From positions 1-64,000 of the forward strand of contig NZ_JAERRG010000023.1 of the NCBI RefSeq assembly GCF_016741935.1: DNA of 64,000 bases, given 5' to 3'. The position numbers were made by a program, and so were the translations under genes. The stretch is from Streptomyces endocoffeicus. GTDB taxonomy: Bacteria > Actinomycetota > Actinomycetes > Streptomycetales > Streptomycetaceae. Of this stretch, positions 41,265 through 50,021 are shown in pieces (position 1 is the first letter of the stretch; every line of letters begins with the position of its first letter). The notes under the pieces were generated by a model that worked only from the letters and a program-made list of their open reading frames with translations, searched no databases and had not been told where the DNA came from.

Positions 41265-42317
41265 TCATTCTGGCCGGGCCGCACCGCCGACCGTGTGCAT
41301 GTGCCGCAGCCCTTGCCGGTACGAGTCGAGCAACCCGGTCTCGGCGTACGGGAGCCCGAGGTCGCGGCAGTGTTCCCGGACCAGAGGCTGTACGAGCCTG
41401 AGGTGGGGCCTGGGCATGTTCGGGAAGAGGTGGTGTTCGATCTGGTAGTTCAGCCCGCCGAGAAGCCAGTCCGTGACCGGCCCGCCCCGGACGTTCCGCG
41501 AGGTCAGGACCTGGCGGCGCAGATGGCCCCAGCGCTCGCCCGCCGGGTCGGGCATGTCCATACCCTTGTGGTTGGGCGCGAAGGCCATTCCCAGGTGGAG
41601 CCCGAAGAGCGCCTGATGGAGCAGGGCGAACGCGACGGCCTTGCCCACCGGCAGGCAGGTGAGCAGCAGGGCGCCGTAACCAGCCGTGTGCAGCGCCAGC
41701 AGCACGCCCTCGACGGCCCGCTCGCGCACCGGCTGCCGTCGCAGGTCCCGCACACTGCTCACCTTCAGCGCGATGCCTTCGAGCAGCAGCATCGGGAAGA
41801 ACAGCCAGGCCTGGTGACGGGTGACCCACCGGGCGAATCCGCGGCGCACCGCGGCCTGCTCCGCGGTCCACACCAGTGCGCCGGCGCCGACGTCCGGGTC
41901 CTTCTCGATGTGGTTGGGGTTGGCGTGGTGCCGGTTGTGCTTGTCGTTCCACCACGCGTAGCTCATGCCCAGGAGCAGGTTGCCGTGGAGGAGTCCGATG
42001 GCACGGTTCGCCCGGCGGCCGACAGCGATCTGGGCGTGCCCGGCGTCGTGGCCGACGTAGGCGGTACGGGCGGACAGGATGGCCAGCGGCGCGGCGAGCA
42101 GCAGCGTCCACCAGGTGTCCCCGGCGAGGACGAACCCTGTCACCACGGCGGCCAGGGCGAGGAGGTTCACGGTGATCATCCGCGCGTACCAGCCCTTGCG
42201 ACGTTCCAGCAGCCCTCGTCCCCTGACCTTCCGCAGCAGGGGAGTGAACTCACTCCCCTGCTGAGCGGTGGCGCCGACGGGTGCGGTGGGTGCGGACGGC
42301 GCAGTGGTCTGAGACAT
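41265..42317 (-). CDS. Membrane fatty acid desaturase
   Basis: A 350-residue integral membrane di-iron desaturase. The three histidine boxes are present: HDAGH (90-94), HNRHH (127-131) and QIEHH near residue 295. Two pairs of hydrophobic helices separate them. It inserts a double bond into acyl chains using O2 and electrons from ferredoxin or a desaturase reductase. ATG 42317 has GGAG six bases upstream. It stands alone; no electron-donor gene is adjacent. Confidence 0.9.
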   Translation of the reverse strand: MSQTTAPSAPTAPVGATAQQGSEFTPLLRKVRGRGLLERRKGWYARMITVNLLALAAVVTGFVLAGDTWWTLLLAAPLAILSARTAYVGHDAGHAQIAVGRRANRAIGLLHGNLLLGMSYAWWNDKHNRHHANPNHIEKDPDVGAGALVWTAEQAAVRRGFARWVTRHQAWLFFPMLLLEGIALKVSSVRDLRRQPVRERAVEGVLLALHTAGYGALLLTCLPVGKAVAFALLHQALFGLHLGMAFAPNHKGMDMPDPAGERWGHLRRQVLTSRNVRGGPVTDWLLGGLNYQIEHHLFPNMPRPHLRLVQPLVREHCRDLGLPYAETGLLDSYRQGLRHMHTVGGAARPE

Positions 42318-42569
42318 GGAGGGCTCCGGTCCTGAATCGGTCAGCAAGGCTCTGGCCTGCCTAAACGTACGGATCGGGGGCCATGCGGCACCATGGCGTC
42401 AACACCCCGGCCGTACGGGGGCCAGCCCCCGGATCCCGAAGGGGGCCAGCGACACCCCCGGCCTCCGGACGACCACCACACCGGAGCACCCGGGTCACAT
42501 CGCGGAGGAACCGCTCCTGCGGCGCCGCACCATGATCACCGCTCCGCGCCGACCGCCGTGCCGATGGGG

Positions 42570-42601
42570 TGTCGGTCAGGGGGTGTCGGTCAGGGGGTGT
42601 C
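42570..42601. repeat. Short tandem repeat (about 13 bp x 2.5)
   Basis: GGGGTGTCGGTCA occurs twice in tandem and then in part, immediately downstream of and partly inside the end of the small leftward gene (its stop lies at 42590). No function is evident. Confidence 0.55.
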
Positions 42602-42886
42602 GCCGGAGTAGAAGAGGCGGCAGCTCACGCCCGGGCCCGGGGTGCGAGGTTCGTCGGAGCGCAGATCGTACAGCGACCGCCCGCCGGGAAACTGTCCGAG
42701 CTCGGTGGACAGGGCCGCGCCGCCGTCGACTTCCCCGGGCCGCCAGCCGGTGATGTCCAGCAGCAACCCATCCAGCGGCCCACCTATGAGCGCGGCGTAG
42801 GTCCGGTGCGGGAGCGGGCCCGGGTCGGGGTCGTCGTGGTCGCAGCCGTAGACCCGGCCGCGCAGCAGCTGCTCGTCGCCGTTCAT
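42590..42886 (-). CDS. Small conserved hypothetical protein
   Basis: A 98-residue protein with compact motifs 'YAALIGGPLDGLLLDITGW' and 'GGRSLYDLR', which looks like a family common in Streptomyces but has no known function. It is acidic with no membrane segment or signal. ATG 42886 is chosen; an upstream GTG (42910) is in frame. The 42318-42589 gap to the desaturase has no gene. Confidence 0.6.
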   Translation of the reverse strand: MNGDEQLLRGRVYGCDHDDPDPGPLPHRTYAALIGGPLDGLLLDITGWRPGEVDGGAALSTELGQFPGGRSLYDLRSDEPRTPGPGVSCRLFYSGDTP

Positions 42887-43537
42887 CCGTCCCAGCGTTC
42901 CAGCCGCCACTGACAACGCGGGCTTGTCCAGAACACCCCAGGGCTTGCCCGCGCTGTCATTCAGCCCGCCATCGGATCCCGCGGCTCCGGATCACCCAAC
43001 GGCTCGTCCTGTGGTTCGCCCTCCAGGAGGATCTCGAGGAGGAGCCGGAGCGTCGTCGTGCGTATCGTGCTGTTGCTGGTCAACCGGCCTGCTCCGGCCG
43101 CGGCCGCGTCCGCGTCCGCGCGCCGGCCTCACTCCGGAGCAGGTCCTCGCCCAACTCGCCAACCTCTCCGCATGCGCTGGCGCGGCCGCGGACGAATTCG
43201 CGCCTCCTTCGCCTCCCTCCACCCCACCGATGCCGCGGACGTCCGCGAGTCGTGGGGCTGAGCTCTTAAGAGAGTCCGCGGAAGGCGTCGAGGGCTCGCC
43301 CGGCATCCACCCTCCGAGGGCAATGCGGGGCGGCCTGCGGCTGACGTCCAGGTGAACACGCAACCCGGACAAACCCGTCTCCTGCCACAGCCGCGTAACA
43401 GCGGCCGCGCGGGGCACAACTCCCGCCCCACCCCGCCGGTCGAACCTGGTGCGTCGCACACCTGCGCTGCGGCGGAACCGGTGCCGCCCGGCGCGACTCC
43501 CGTAGTCCCAAGTCCCAGCAAGAGTTGGAGTTGACCC
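42887..43537. other. Intergenic region without a supported gene
   Basis: Several overlapping frames are open here but none is convincing. Near 43130-43260 one frame reads 'LTPEQVLAQLANLSACAGAAADEFA' (first 20 shown: 'LTPEQVLAQLANLSACAGAA') and another, shifted, continues 'SLHPTDAADVRES'. This looks like a frameshifted remnant of a small protein, but the evidence is weak. Confidence 0.4.
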
Positions 43538-44350
43538 GTGCCCAGGAAGTCCCTGCCGACGCGGCTTGCCGCCACCGCCGCGCTCCTGCTCGCCGCGGGC
43601 GCGCTGTCCGCGCCCGCCGCCTCAGCGAAGCCCTCGGACGCCTCCCCCGGCGACGCCTACGTGCTGACCGTGAGCACCAACCCGACCAGCACCGACTACG
43701 ACAACCGCCACGTCGACGTCACCGGCACCGTCACCAAGGCCGACGGCACCCCGGCGCCCAACATCCCCGTCACCATCCAGGAAGTCGTCCTCTTCACCAC
43801 CTGGAATCCGTGGGGCGACCCGATCGACCCCAACTACTACGAGCCGCGCGACCTGGGCAAGCCGGTCAGCGACGCCAACGGGAAGTTCACCATCCCCGAC
43901 GTCAACATCGACCACGTGACCGGCAGCAGCCTGCTCAACGTCCAGCACCAGGTGCAGATCACGGCCCTCTACGACGAGGACGGCGACCCCAACACCCCGC
44001 AGGACGGCCACTACGCGGACACCACCGTCGCCGCCAACGCCAAGTCCAGCTCGGTCAGTTACCAGGTCAACAAGAAGAAGGTGAAGGCGGGCGACATCCT
44101 CACCGTCCAGGGCAAGGTCACCCTCCCCAAAGGGGTCGAACCCCAGGGCACCGAGGTCTTCCTGCAGACCTACTGGGAGCAGGAGTCCCACGTGAAGACC
44201 ACCGCCGAGGACGACGGCTTCTTCGTGCTGTCCGTGCGCGTCTCGCGCGAGGACGGCACGTTCCGGCTGCGCACGGCTCCGACGGACCTCTACGTGGCGG
44301 GTACGGACCAGCCGCTCCCGGTCACCAACACCTCGCTCCCCCGCACGTAA
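43538..44350 (+). CDS. Secreted Ig-like/calcium-rich-looking protein of unknown function
   Basis: A 270-residue protein with a Sec signal peptide (residues 1-about 31, ending 'ASA'). Two repeated beta-sandwich-like halves follow: 'DNRHVDVTGTVTKADGTPAP' and 'VKAGDILTVQGKVTLPKG'. The pattern resembles bacterial Ig-like domains. GTG start at 43538 with GGAG at 43527-43530. It stands alone, with a complex hairpin downstream. Role in adhesion, surface structure or a stress-related secreted factor is unknown. Confidence 0.75.
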   Translation: MPRKSLPTRLAATAALLLAAGALSAPAASAKPSDASPGDAYVLTVSTNPTSTDYDNRHVDVTGTVTKADGTPAPNIPVTIQEVVLFTTWNPWGDPIDPNYYEPRDLGKPVSDANGKFTIPDVNIDHVTGSSLLNVQHQVQITALYDEDGDPNTPQDGHYADTTVAANAKSSSVSYQVNKKKVKAGDILTVQGKVTLPKGVEPQGTEVFLQTYWEQESHVKTTAEDDGFFVLSVRVSREDGTFRLRTAPTDLYVAGTDQPLPVTNTSLPRT

Positions 44351-44370
44351 CTCTCCGGGCGACGGGACTT

Positions 44371-44410
44371 CGGGCCCAAGGGGGGCCGTAGCCCCGGGAG
44401 AAGGGGCCCG
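44371..44410 (+). terminator. Nested hairpin after the secreted-protein gene
   Basis: Outer arms CGGGCCC (44371-44377) and GGGCCCG (44404-44410) enclose an inner 5-bp stem GGGGC (44382-44386)/GCCCC (44391-44395) with loop CGTA. It starts 20 bp past the stop codon. Confidence 0.6.
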
Positions 44411-44633
44411 TGGATCCCAGCGACGGGTCACCCTCGCGCGAGCGGGGGTGACCGTTGTGCCTTCGCGCGGCCCGCGGGGTTGCGCGGTCAGGGTGGAGAC
44501 GAGGCCGGCGGCAGCCTCCTGGACACATCAGCCGAATCGAGCCCGCAGCCGGCCGGTGGCCGAGCCGGACCCTGTCCGGCACGTCCCGGCTCGCGCGCCG
44601 CGACCGGTCTCCGCGATCCCTGGCCGGCACGGG

Positions 44634-45191
44634 TCAGTCCCTGAGGGCCGAGCGGGACAGGCGGATCGCCGAGACGAGGAAGAAGATCCCTCCGAGCGTG
44701 GCGTAACCGGCGAGGGTGGTCAGCGAGGGGTCATCCTGTGAGGCGCTTCGGATGAAGGACGCACCGGCCAGCACCGAGATGCCGCCGCTGGCGATCATGG
44801 CCCACTGGCCGCCCATCGTTCGGCGCGCGACGCCGACGAGGAGCTGGACCAGGCCGGAGACGACCGCCCACGCGCCCCAGACGCGCAGCACGTCGGCGAC
44901 GCTCGAGGTACTGGCGACCGCGACGCCGACGGCGGCGAGCGCGCTGACGGCCATGTTCGCGTACAGGCCCCTGACCGGCCCGGCGTCGCGCGCCGACCTG
45001 GCATCCACGACGGCCGCGGCCACGTCGAAGACGGGATAGAGGAACAGCAGCAGCTTGGCCCCGGTGGTGAGGTCGGAACCGGACACCAGCAGGAGCGCCG
45101 CCCACGCGGCGGCGAAGACGAAACGGATGACATACAGCCGGCGCAGGGCGGGCTTGGCGCCGACGTGGTCGGCGGAGGCGACGGATGCCAT
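44634..45191 (-). CDS. Membrane protein, DUF308-like
   Basis: A 185-residue protein with about six hydrophobic helices and repeated small-residue segments typical of HdeD/DUF308 membrane proteins. ATG 45191 has GGAG six bases upstream, and this SD lies inside the codons of an alternative upstream ATG (45203), which supports the shorter start. It is divergent from the TetR gene, with three TetR-operator-like sites between, and is the probable target of that repressor. Confidence 0.75.
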   Translation of the reverse strand: MASVASADHVGAKPALRRLYVIRFVFAAAWAALLLVSGSDLTTGAKLLLFLYPVFDVAAAVVDARSARDAGPVRGLYANMAVSALAAVGVAVASTSSVADVLRVWGAWAVVSGLVQLLVGVARRTMGGQWAMIASGGISVLAGASFIRSASQDDPSLTTLAGYATLGGIFFLVSAIRLSRSALRD

Positions 45192-45306
45192 GGGGTTCTC
45201 CAATGAGTACGGGGATGGCTACGGGACTGGTTCGGCCGCTCGGGCCAGGGCAGGCGGGCTTCCCCGGACTGTGCGGCGGGATACCTCGAAGCAGAGAGGT
45301 CGAGGC

Positions 45307-45402
45307 AGAGAGAACGATCTCTCTTGTCTGCACCCTGGCATATCTCATCCGCAGAAAACAAGAGAGAACGTTCTACTTAGACATAGAGAGATCGTTCTAT
45401 CT
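45307..45402. promoter_or_regulatory. Three operator copies for the TetR regulator
   Basis: The 18-bp element AGAGAG-AACGAT-CTCTCT occurs at 45307-45324 (perfect inverted repeat). It recurs in variant form at 45361-45378 (AGAGAGAACGTTCTACTT) and at 45385-45402 (AGAGAGATCGTTCTATCT). The latter matches the reverse complement of the first, apart from one base. All lie between the divergent membrane-protein and TetR genes; the last ends 16 bp before the TetR ATG. Confidence 0.8.
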
Positions 45403-45417
45403 GTTACGGTGGGCGAT

Positions 45418-46101
45418 ATGACACAGACGGAAGCCGGCACCGGCAGGAGGGTCTCCGAGGCCCGAGAGCGGCTCCTGAGGACCGCGGGGCAGCTCTTCTA
45501 CACCGAGGGCATCCACACGGTGGGCGTCGACCGCCTGGTCGCCGAGGCGAAGGTCACCAACGCCACCTTCTACCGCCACTTCCGTAGCAAAGAAGACCTG
45601 GCAGTCGCCTACATCGGAAGCGTCGACCAGGCGATCCGCACCCAGATCGGCTCCCTCATGACCGCGGACGCGCCGACCGACGGCATCCTGCGGGGCATCG
45701 GTGGCTCCCTGGTCGAACAGATCCGCTCGCCCGGCTACCGCGGATGCGCCTTCCTCAACGCGGCAGCGGAATTCCCCGCCCCCGACCACCCGGTCCACCG
45801 GGCCGTCGTGCAACACCGCGAATGGTTCCTGCAGACGATCACCGGGCTGTTCGCCGAGATCACGGAATTGTCCGCCGAGCACGCCGGACGGCACTTCGTC
45901 ATGCTCCGCGACGGCGCGATGAGCGCCGGCTACCTCGGCGACCCCGTCCTGGCCGGCGAGACCCTGCTGCGCGGCATCGATGGACTGCTGCGGATCCACA
46001 CCGCCCGCGGGCTCGACGAGGGCGCCGCCCCCGCGCCCGACCAGGCGCCTCCGGCGGCCACGACGGTCTCCGGCATCGAGTGCTCGCCGCCCGGCGCCTA
46101 A
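45418..46101 (+). CDS. TetR-family transcriptional regulator
   Basis: A 227-residue TetR protein: N-terminal HTH at about residues 15-60 ('RLLRTAGQLFYTEGIHTVGV', 'NATFYRHFRSKEDL'), then an all-helical ligand domain. It represses its own gene and the divergent DUF308-like gene via the three operators. ATG 45418 directly follows 'GGTGGGCGAT' as SD. Inducer unknown. Confidence 0.9.
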   Translation: MTQTEAGTGRRVSEARERLLRTAGQLFYTEGIHTVGVDRLVAEAKVTNATFYRHFRSKEDLAVAYIGSVDQAIRTQIGSLMTADAPTDGILRGIGGSLVEQIRSPGYRGCAFLNAAAEFPAPDHPVHRAVVQHREWFLQTITGLFAEITELSAEHAGRHFVMLRDGAMSAGYLGDPVLAGETLLRGIDGLLRIHTARGLDEGAAPAPDQAPPAATTVSGIECSPPGA

Positions 46102-46293
46102 CGGCCGGAGCGCGACCAGCCACGATCAGCACCGAGCGGACCCGGACCCGGGCTCGGTCAACGCCACCAGTCGTCGGCCGTGGATTCGCATGGCGAGTCG
46201 GTTTACGTCCGGCCGCCCAGCGTGCCGCAGTCCCGGCGCGGCTCGCGCCGTTTCCCGCTGGGCACCTCCTGCCCACCGCCCCCTGAGCTGGAG

Positions 46294-47124
46294 TCAGGCA
46301 CTGCGGGTACCCAGTAGGGCGAGCGCGGCGGCGCTTGAGCTGCCCGGTTCCGCGGTGTACATCACCAGCCGCAGGTCCGTGCCGGGCAGCAGCAGGGTTT
46401 GGCAGTCCAGGTCGAGGTCGTCCAGTTCGGGGTGGCGCAGGTGCTTGCGCAGCGTCGGTATGGGTCGTACGTCGTGGTCGCGCCACCCGGCGGCGAAGTC
46501 CGGGCTGTGCGCGGCGAACTCGTTGACGAGCTCGCCGAGGACGCGGTTGGCCGGGTAGCGGGCGCTGGCCGTGCGTAGCTGGGCCGCGGACTGCCGGGCG
46601 AACTCGCCCTCCGCGCCTGCTGGTGCCGAGCAGAGGGTGCCGCCCAGCCGGATGGACAGCCGTACGGTGTTGCGCTCCTTGGCGGGCAGTAGCCCGAAGT
46701 CGGTGATCAACGCGGCTGCCGCGCCGTTCCAGGCCACGATGTCCTGGCGCTCGTCGGCCAGGTAGGCGGGTACCGGTCCGAGCCGGTCCAGCAGCCGGTG
46801 GGCGTCGGCGGGCACCGGCACCCGATCGGCGTCCGTGCCGGGCGGGGCCTGCCCGGCCAGCCGCGCCAAGTGCTCGCGCTCTACGGCGGTGAGCCGGAGC
46901 GCCGTACCCAGTGCGGCCAGCACCTGCGGGGACGGACGCGGTGCGCGGGCCTGCTCCAGCCGTTCGTAGTAGCTGGTTGATACCCCGGCCAGTGCTGCCA
47001 CCTCTTCACGGCGCAGTCCGGGAGTGCGCCGGGCGCGCCGGCCCGGCGGGTGGATGGCGGTGGCGGGCATCTGGTCCGGGCGCAGTGCCTCCCGTCGGCG
47101 GCGCAGGAAGTCGGCCAGTTCCAT
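46294..47124 (-). CDS. MmyB-type XRE-family regulator
   Basis: A roughly 276-residue regulator with an N-terminal HTH_XRE ('LRREEVAALAGVSTSYYERLEQ') preceded by the actinobacterial 'FLRRRREALRPD' segment, and a C-terminal PAS-like MmyB ligand domain ('VPAYLADERQDIVAWNGAAAALI'). Such proteins may bind fatty acids. ATG 47124 fits the family's N-terminus; ATG 47142 is an alternative. Divergent from the SnoaL-NmrA pair, its likely target. Confidence 0.88.
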   Translation of the reverse strand: MELADFLRRRREALRPDQMPATAIHPPGRRARRTPGLRREEVAALAGVSTSYYERLEQARAPRPSPQVLAALGTALRLTAVEREHLARLAGQAPPGTDADRVPVPADAHRLLDRLGPVPAYLADERQDIVAWNGAAAALITDFGLLPAKERNTVRLSIRLGGTLCSAPAGAEGEFARQSAAQLRTASARYPANRVLGELVNEFAAHSPDFAAGWRDHDVRPIPTLRKHLRHPELDDLDLDCQTLLLPGTDLRLVMYTAEPGSSSAAALALLGTRSA

Positions 47125-47266
47125 TCTGCTCACCCCGCTCATGGTGGCACGGGATGCCCGGCCTAGCCACGGACCAGTGGTCCGGGGCTCAACTGTCTGT
47201 TCCCCGGCGACGGGTCCGCGCCCAGCCTGGCATGGTCACACCCCACGAGACACCGGAGGACCACCC

Positions 47267-47710
47267 GTGCCACGCACCCCCGAAGAGACGTTCCGTCAGC
47301 TGCTGGACCTACTGCTGACCAAGGACATGGACGCCGTCGCCAGCCTGTGGGCGGAGCACGGCAGCGCGGAGTTCCCGTTCGCTGCCGGGGACTCGCCGCA
47401 GAGGCTGGCCGGACGGGCAGAGGTCCGCGACTACCTGGCCGGCTACCCGGAACTGATGGACGTGCGAGCGATCCCCGCGGTCACCGTGCATCACACGGAA
47501 CGGCCGGACACCATCGTGGTGGAGTTCACCGCGCACGGGCGCACGCGGCGCACCGGCGAGTCCTACCGGCTGGACTACATCACGGTGATCACCGTCCTGG
47601 ACGGTCGGATCACCCACTACCGGGACTACTGGAACCCACTGGCCGTCGCTTCGGCGGCCGGGACACTGCCCGAGCTGCTCGACTCGCTGCGCTCACGGGC
47701 CGCCCGATGA
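47267..47710 (+). CDS. SnoaL-like (NTF2-fold) protein
   Basis: A 147-residue NTF2-fold protein: 'LLTKDMDAVASLWAEHG', the internal 'EFTAHGRTRRTGESYRLDYI' split as 'FTAHGRTRRTG' and 'SYRLDYITVI', and a C-terminal 'ITHYRDYWNP'. GTG at 47267 has a strong GGAGGA SD (47255-47260). It overlaps the NmrA-like gene by ATGA. Divergent MmyB regulator probably controls the pair. Confidence 0.82.
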   Translation: MPRTPEETFRQLLDLLLTKDMDAVASLWAEHGSAEFPFAAGDSPQRLAGRAEVRDYLAGYPELMDVRAIPAVTVHHTERPDTIVVEFTAHGRTRRTGESYRLDYITVITVLDGRITHYRDYWNPLAVASAAGTLPELLDSLRSRAAR

Positions 47711-48573
47711 CCGGCGTACTGGTCACCGGCGGCACCGGGAAGACGGGGAACGCGCTGGCGGAACTGCTACGCGGCAACGGCGTGCCGGTCCGAGTGGCCA
47801 GCCGCAACCCCTCTGACGGTGATCCTGACGCGGTTCGCTTCGACTGGGGTGATCCGACCACCCATCCGGCCGCGCTGAGCGGGATGGACCGGGTTTATCT
47901 GGTGCCACCGACGAACACCACGGATCCAATGCCGCTGGTCAAGCCGTTCCTGGCCGAGGCGGAACGGCTAGGCGTGCGCCGGGTGGTGCTCCTCGGCTCC
48001 GCCATCGTGCTGCCGAATGCCCCCGGCGCGCTGGAGCTGGCCGCGCGGGTACGGGCCCGGCCCGGGTGGGTCGTCCTACGAGCGTCCGGGTTCATGCAGA
48101 ACTTCCTGGCCCCACACCCGCTGGGTGAGCGGATCCGGCGGCACGGCGAGATCCGCACCGCCGCGGGTGCCGGTCGACTGGGCTGGATCGACACGCGGGA
48201 TATCGCGGCCGCCGCCTGCGCGCTGCTGATCGACCCCGGCGTCGAGCCCGGCGACCAGCGCGACTACCTGCTCACCGGGCCGAAGGCGTTGAGCTACCAG
48301 GAAGCGGCGGCCATCATCACCGCCCGCACCGGCCGGCCGATCCGAGTGCTGCACACCGGAGCCGACGAGCTGGCGGGCACCTACCGGGCCGCCGGCATGC
48401 CAGGCGAGTTCGCCGTCGCCCTCGCCGCCGTGGAAGACGGCATCAAGGCCGGCCGGGAAGATCTGGTCAGCACCGCGGTGCTGGACCTGACCGGCCGCCC
48501 GCCCCGCCGCTTCGCCGAATTCGTCCAGGATCACGCAACCGAGTGGGCGCCCGTCGGATCGTCCGAGTGCTGA
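47707..48573 (+). CDS. NmrA-like NAD(P)-binding oxidoreductase
   Basis: A 288-residue atypical SDR/NmrA-family protein with 'VLVTGGTGKTGNALAELL' at residues 4-21 and 'VVLLGSA' in place of a classical YxxxK site, so it may be a redox sensor or an unusual reductase. ATG overlaps the SnoaL stop. A SnoaL protein, an NmrA-like protein and an MmyB regulator are a common trio in Streptomyces. An IS110 element follows within about 30-100 bp. Confidence 0.82.
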   Translation: MTGVLVTGGTGKTGNALAELLRGNGVPVRVASRNPSDGDPDAVRFDWGDPTTHPAALSGMDRVYLVPPTNTTDPMPLVKPFLAEAERLGVRRVVLLGSAIVLPNAPGALELAARVRARPGWVVLRASGFMQNFLAPHPLGERIRRHGEIRTAAGAGRLGWIDTRDIAAAACALLIDPGVEPGDQRDYLLTGPKALSYQEAAAIITARTGRPIRVLHTGADELAGTYRAAGMPGEFAVALAAVEDGIKAGREDLVSTAVLDLTGRPPRRFAEFVQDHATEWAPVGSSEC

Positions 48574-48659
48574 GCTCGTCGCGTATCCGAAGAGACCGAA
48601 ACGGGCCTCGAACTGGGTCGCTCACCTGGGGATTTACCGGGCGAACCCTCGGCAGCTAA

Positions 48660-48810
48660 CCTCGACTACCAAGATCCCCGACTGTGAGGATGAGGGAGGC
48701 ACCGCTCGGGGTCTGACCCGATCCCCGATTGACGCTTCGGCTGTCCTCACTCTGAATCGTCGACCTTCCGAGCGGTGCCGTTGCGCATACCGGCTCGGCG
48801 ATCGTGACCT
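48660..48810 (+). ncRNA. Candidate IS110 bridge (seeker) RNA region
   Basis: IS110 elements express a structured RNA from the left non-coding end. Here GGCACCGCTCGG (48698-48709) pairs perfectly with CCGAGCGGTGCC (48768-48779). Just outside, GTGAGGA (48684-48690) could pair with TCCTCAC (48744-48750), and GATCCCCGA is repeated (about 48673 and 48718). The layout suits alternative or nested stems with two internal loops, but the true ends, and pairing to target and donor, are not shown. Confidence 0.5.
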
Positions 48811-48868
48811 CATAGGAGCTTGACCGACGCGGTCCCATCACAGTCGTGTCCGTCCGCCGGACCGGTGC

Positions 48869-49975
48869 GTGTCAGCCCACACCGCGCGCGGAAGGACGAA
48901 TGCGGACGCCATGCCACAGCCCATCGAAGTGATCGGCGGGATCGACACCCACACCGACGTCCACCAGGCCGCCGTCATCGACACCATAGGCCGGCACCTG
49001 GCCACCGAGGCGTTCCCTACCACGCCGGAAGGCTATCGGCACCTGCTGGCGTGGCTGCGCTCGCACGGTCAGGTACTGATGGTGGGCATGGAGGGCACCG
49101 GATCCTTCGGCGCCGAACTCGCCCGGCACCTGCGGGCCAACCAGATCACGGTGATCGAGGTGGACCGACCCGACCGGCGAGCTCGCCGCGCCACAGGCAA
49201 ATCCGACCCTGTCGACGCCTACGCCGCCGCCACCGCCGTGCTCTCCGGCCGCGCCAAGGGCATCCCGAAGGGCCGCGACGGCACGGTCGAGGCCATCCGT
49301 GCGCTGCGTGTGGTCCGCGCCAGCGCCGTCAAGGCACGTACTCAGACCACCAACCAGATCAAATCACTGATCATCACCGCGCCCGCCACGGTACGCGAAG
49401 CACTGCGCTCGCTGACCACCACCGAGTTGATACGGCGCCTGTCCGCCATCCGTCCCGGCGCCGATCTGACCGACCCGGCCGTCGCCGTCAAACTCGCGCT
49501 CAAGCGCCTGGCCAAGCGCCACCAGCACCTTAGCCAGGAGATCGCGGACGCAGACACCGAACTGCACGCCCTGATCGCCAGCATCGCGCCCGGCCTGCTC
49601 GCGCTACCGGGCGTCGGGACCGAAACCGCCGGGCAGCTGCTGGTCACAGCCGGAGACAACCCCGACAGGCTCGTCTCGGAGGCATCCTTCGCCCATCTGT
49701 GCGCCGCCGCACCCGTGCCGGCCTCCTCCGGCCGCACCGACCGCCACCGACTCAACCGCGGCGGCGACCGCCAGGCCAACCGCGCGCTACACACCATCGT
49801 GCTGGTCCGCATGCGCCACGACGCACGAACCCGAAACTACGTGGCACGACGGACCCTCGAAGGGCTCAAGACGAAGGACATCTTCAGATGCCTCAAGCGC
49901 TTCATCGCGCGCGAGGTTTACCACCACCTCACCGGCGCCTTCAGAGTCATCCCATCAACCATTCCAGCCACTTGA
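48869..49975 (+). CDS. IS110-family DEDD transposase/recombinase
   Basis: A 368-residue intact transposase. N-terminal RuvC-like domain with 'GGIDTHTDVH' (Asp), 'GMEGTGSFG' (Glu) and 'KSDPVDAYAA' (two Asp). C-terminal Tnp20 domain with 'LPGVGTETAGQLL' and the catalytic-serine-type region around 'SEASFAHLCAAAP' and 'NRGGDRQANRAL'. These proteins cut and paste the element guided by the non-coding RNA from the left end. GTG 48869 is the longest start; ATG 48911 is possible. It lacks any mutation that would inactivate it. Confidence 0.93.
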   Translation: MSAHTARGRTNADAMPQPIEVIGGIDTHTDVHQAAVIDTIGRHLATEAFPTTPEGYRHLLAWLRSHGQVLMVGMEGTGSFGAELARHLRANQITVIEVDRPDRRARRATGKSDPVDAYAAATAVLSGRAKGIPKGRDGTVEAIRALRVVRASAVKARTQTTNQIKSLIITAPATVREALRSLTTTELIRRLSAIRPGADLTDPAVAVKLALKRLAKRHQHLSQEIADADTELHALIASIAPGLLALPGVGTETAGQLLVTAGDNPDRLVSEASFAHLCAAAPVPASSGRTDRHRLNRGGDRQANRALHTIVLVRMRHDARTRNYVARRTLEGLKTKDIFRCLKRFIAREVYHHLTGAFRVIPSTIPAT

Positions 49976-50021
49976 CGATCTATAGGAGCTTCAGAGTCGA
50001 GCTGACACCCGCGGAGACTTC

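Larger units (their letters stand above)
48600..49991 (+). mobile_element. IS110-family insertion element (ends approximate)
   Basis: An intact DEDD transposase (48869-49975) is preceded by about 270 bp of non-coding, structured sequence and followed by a very short right end. A 10-bp direct repeat ATAGGAGCTT occurs at 48812-48821 and 49982-49991, bracketing the transposase gene. IS110 elements lack terminal inverted repeats, so the exact left boundary cannot be set from this sequence. It sits between the NmrA-like gene and the SUKH-like gene. Confidence 0.75.

Noticed and set aside
42924..43355. 144-codon frame with 'GLTPEQVLAQLANLS'
   Set aside because: It lacks an SD and shifts frame mid-way; a remnant is possible but the support is too weak for a gene.
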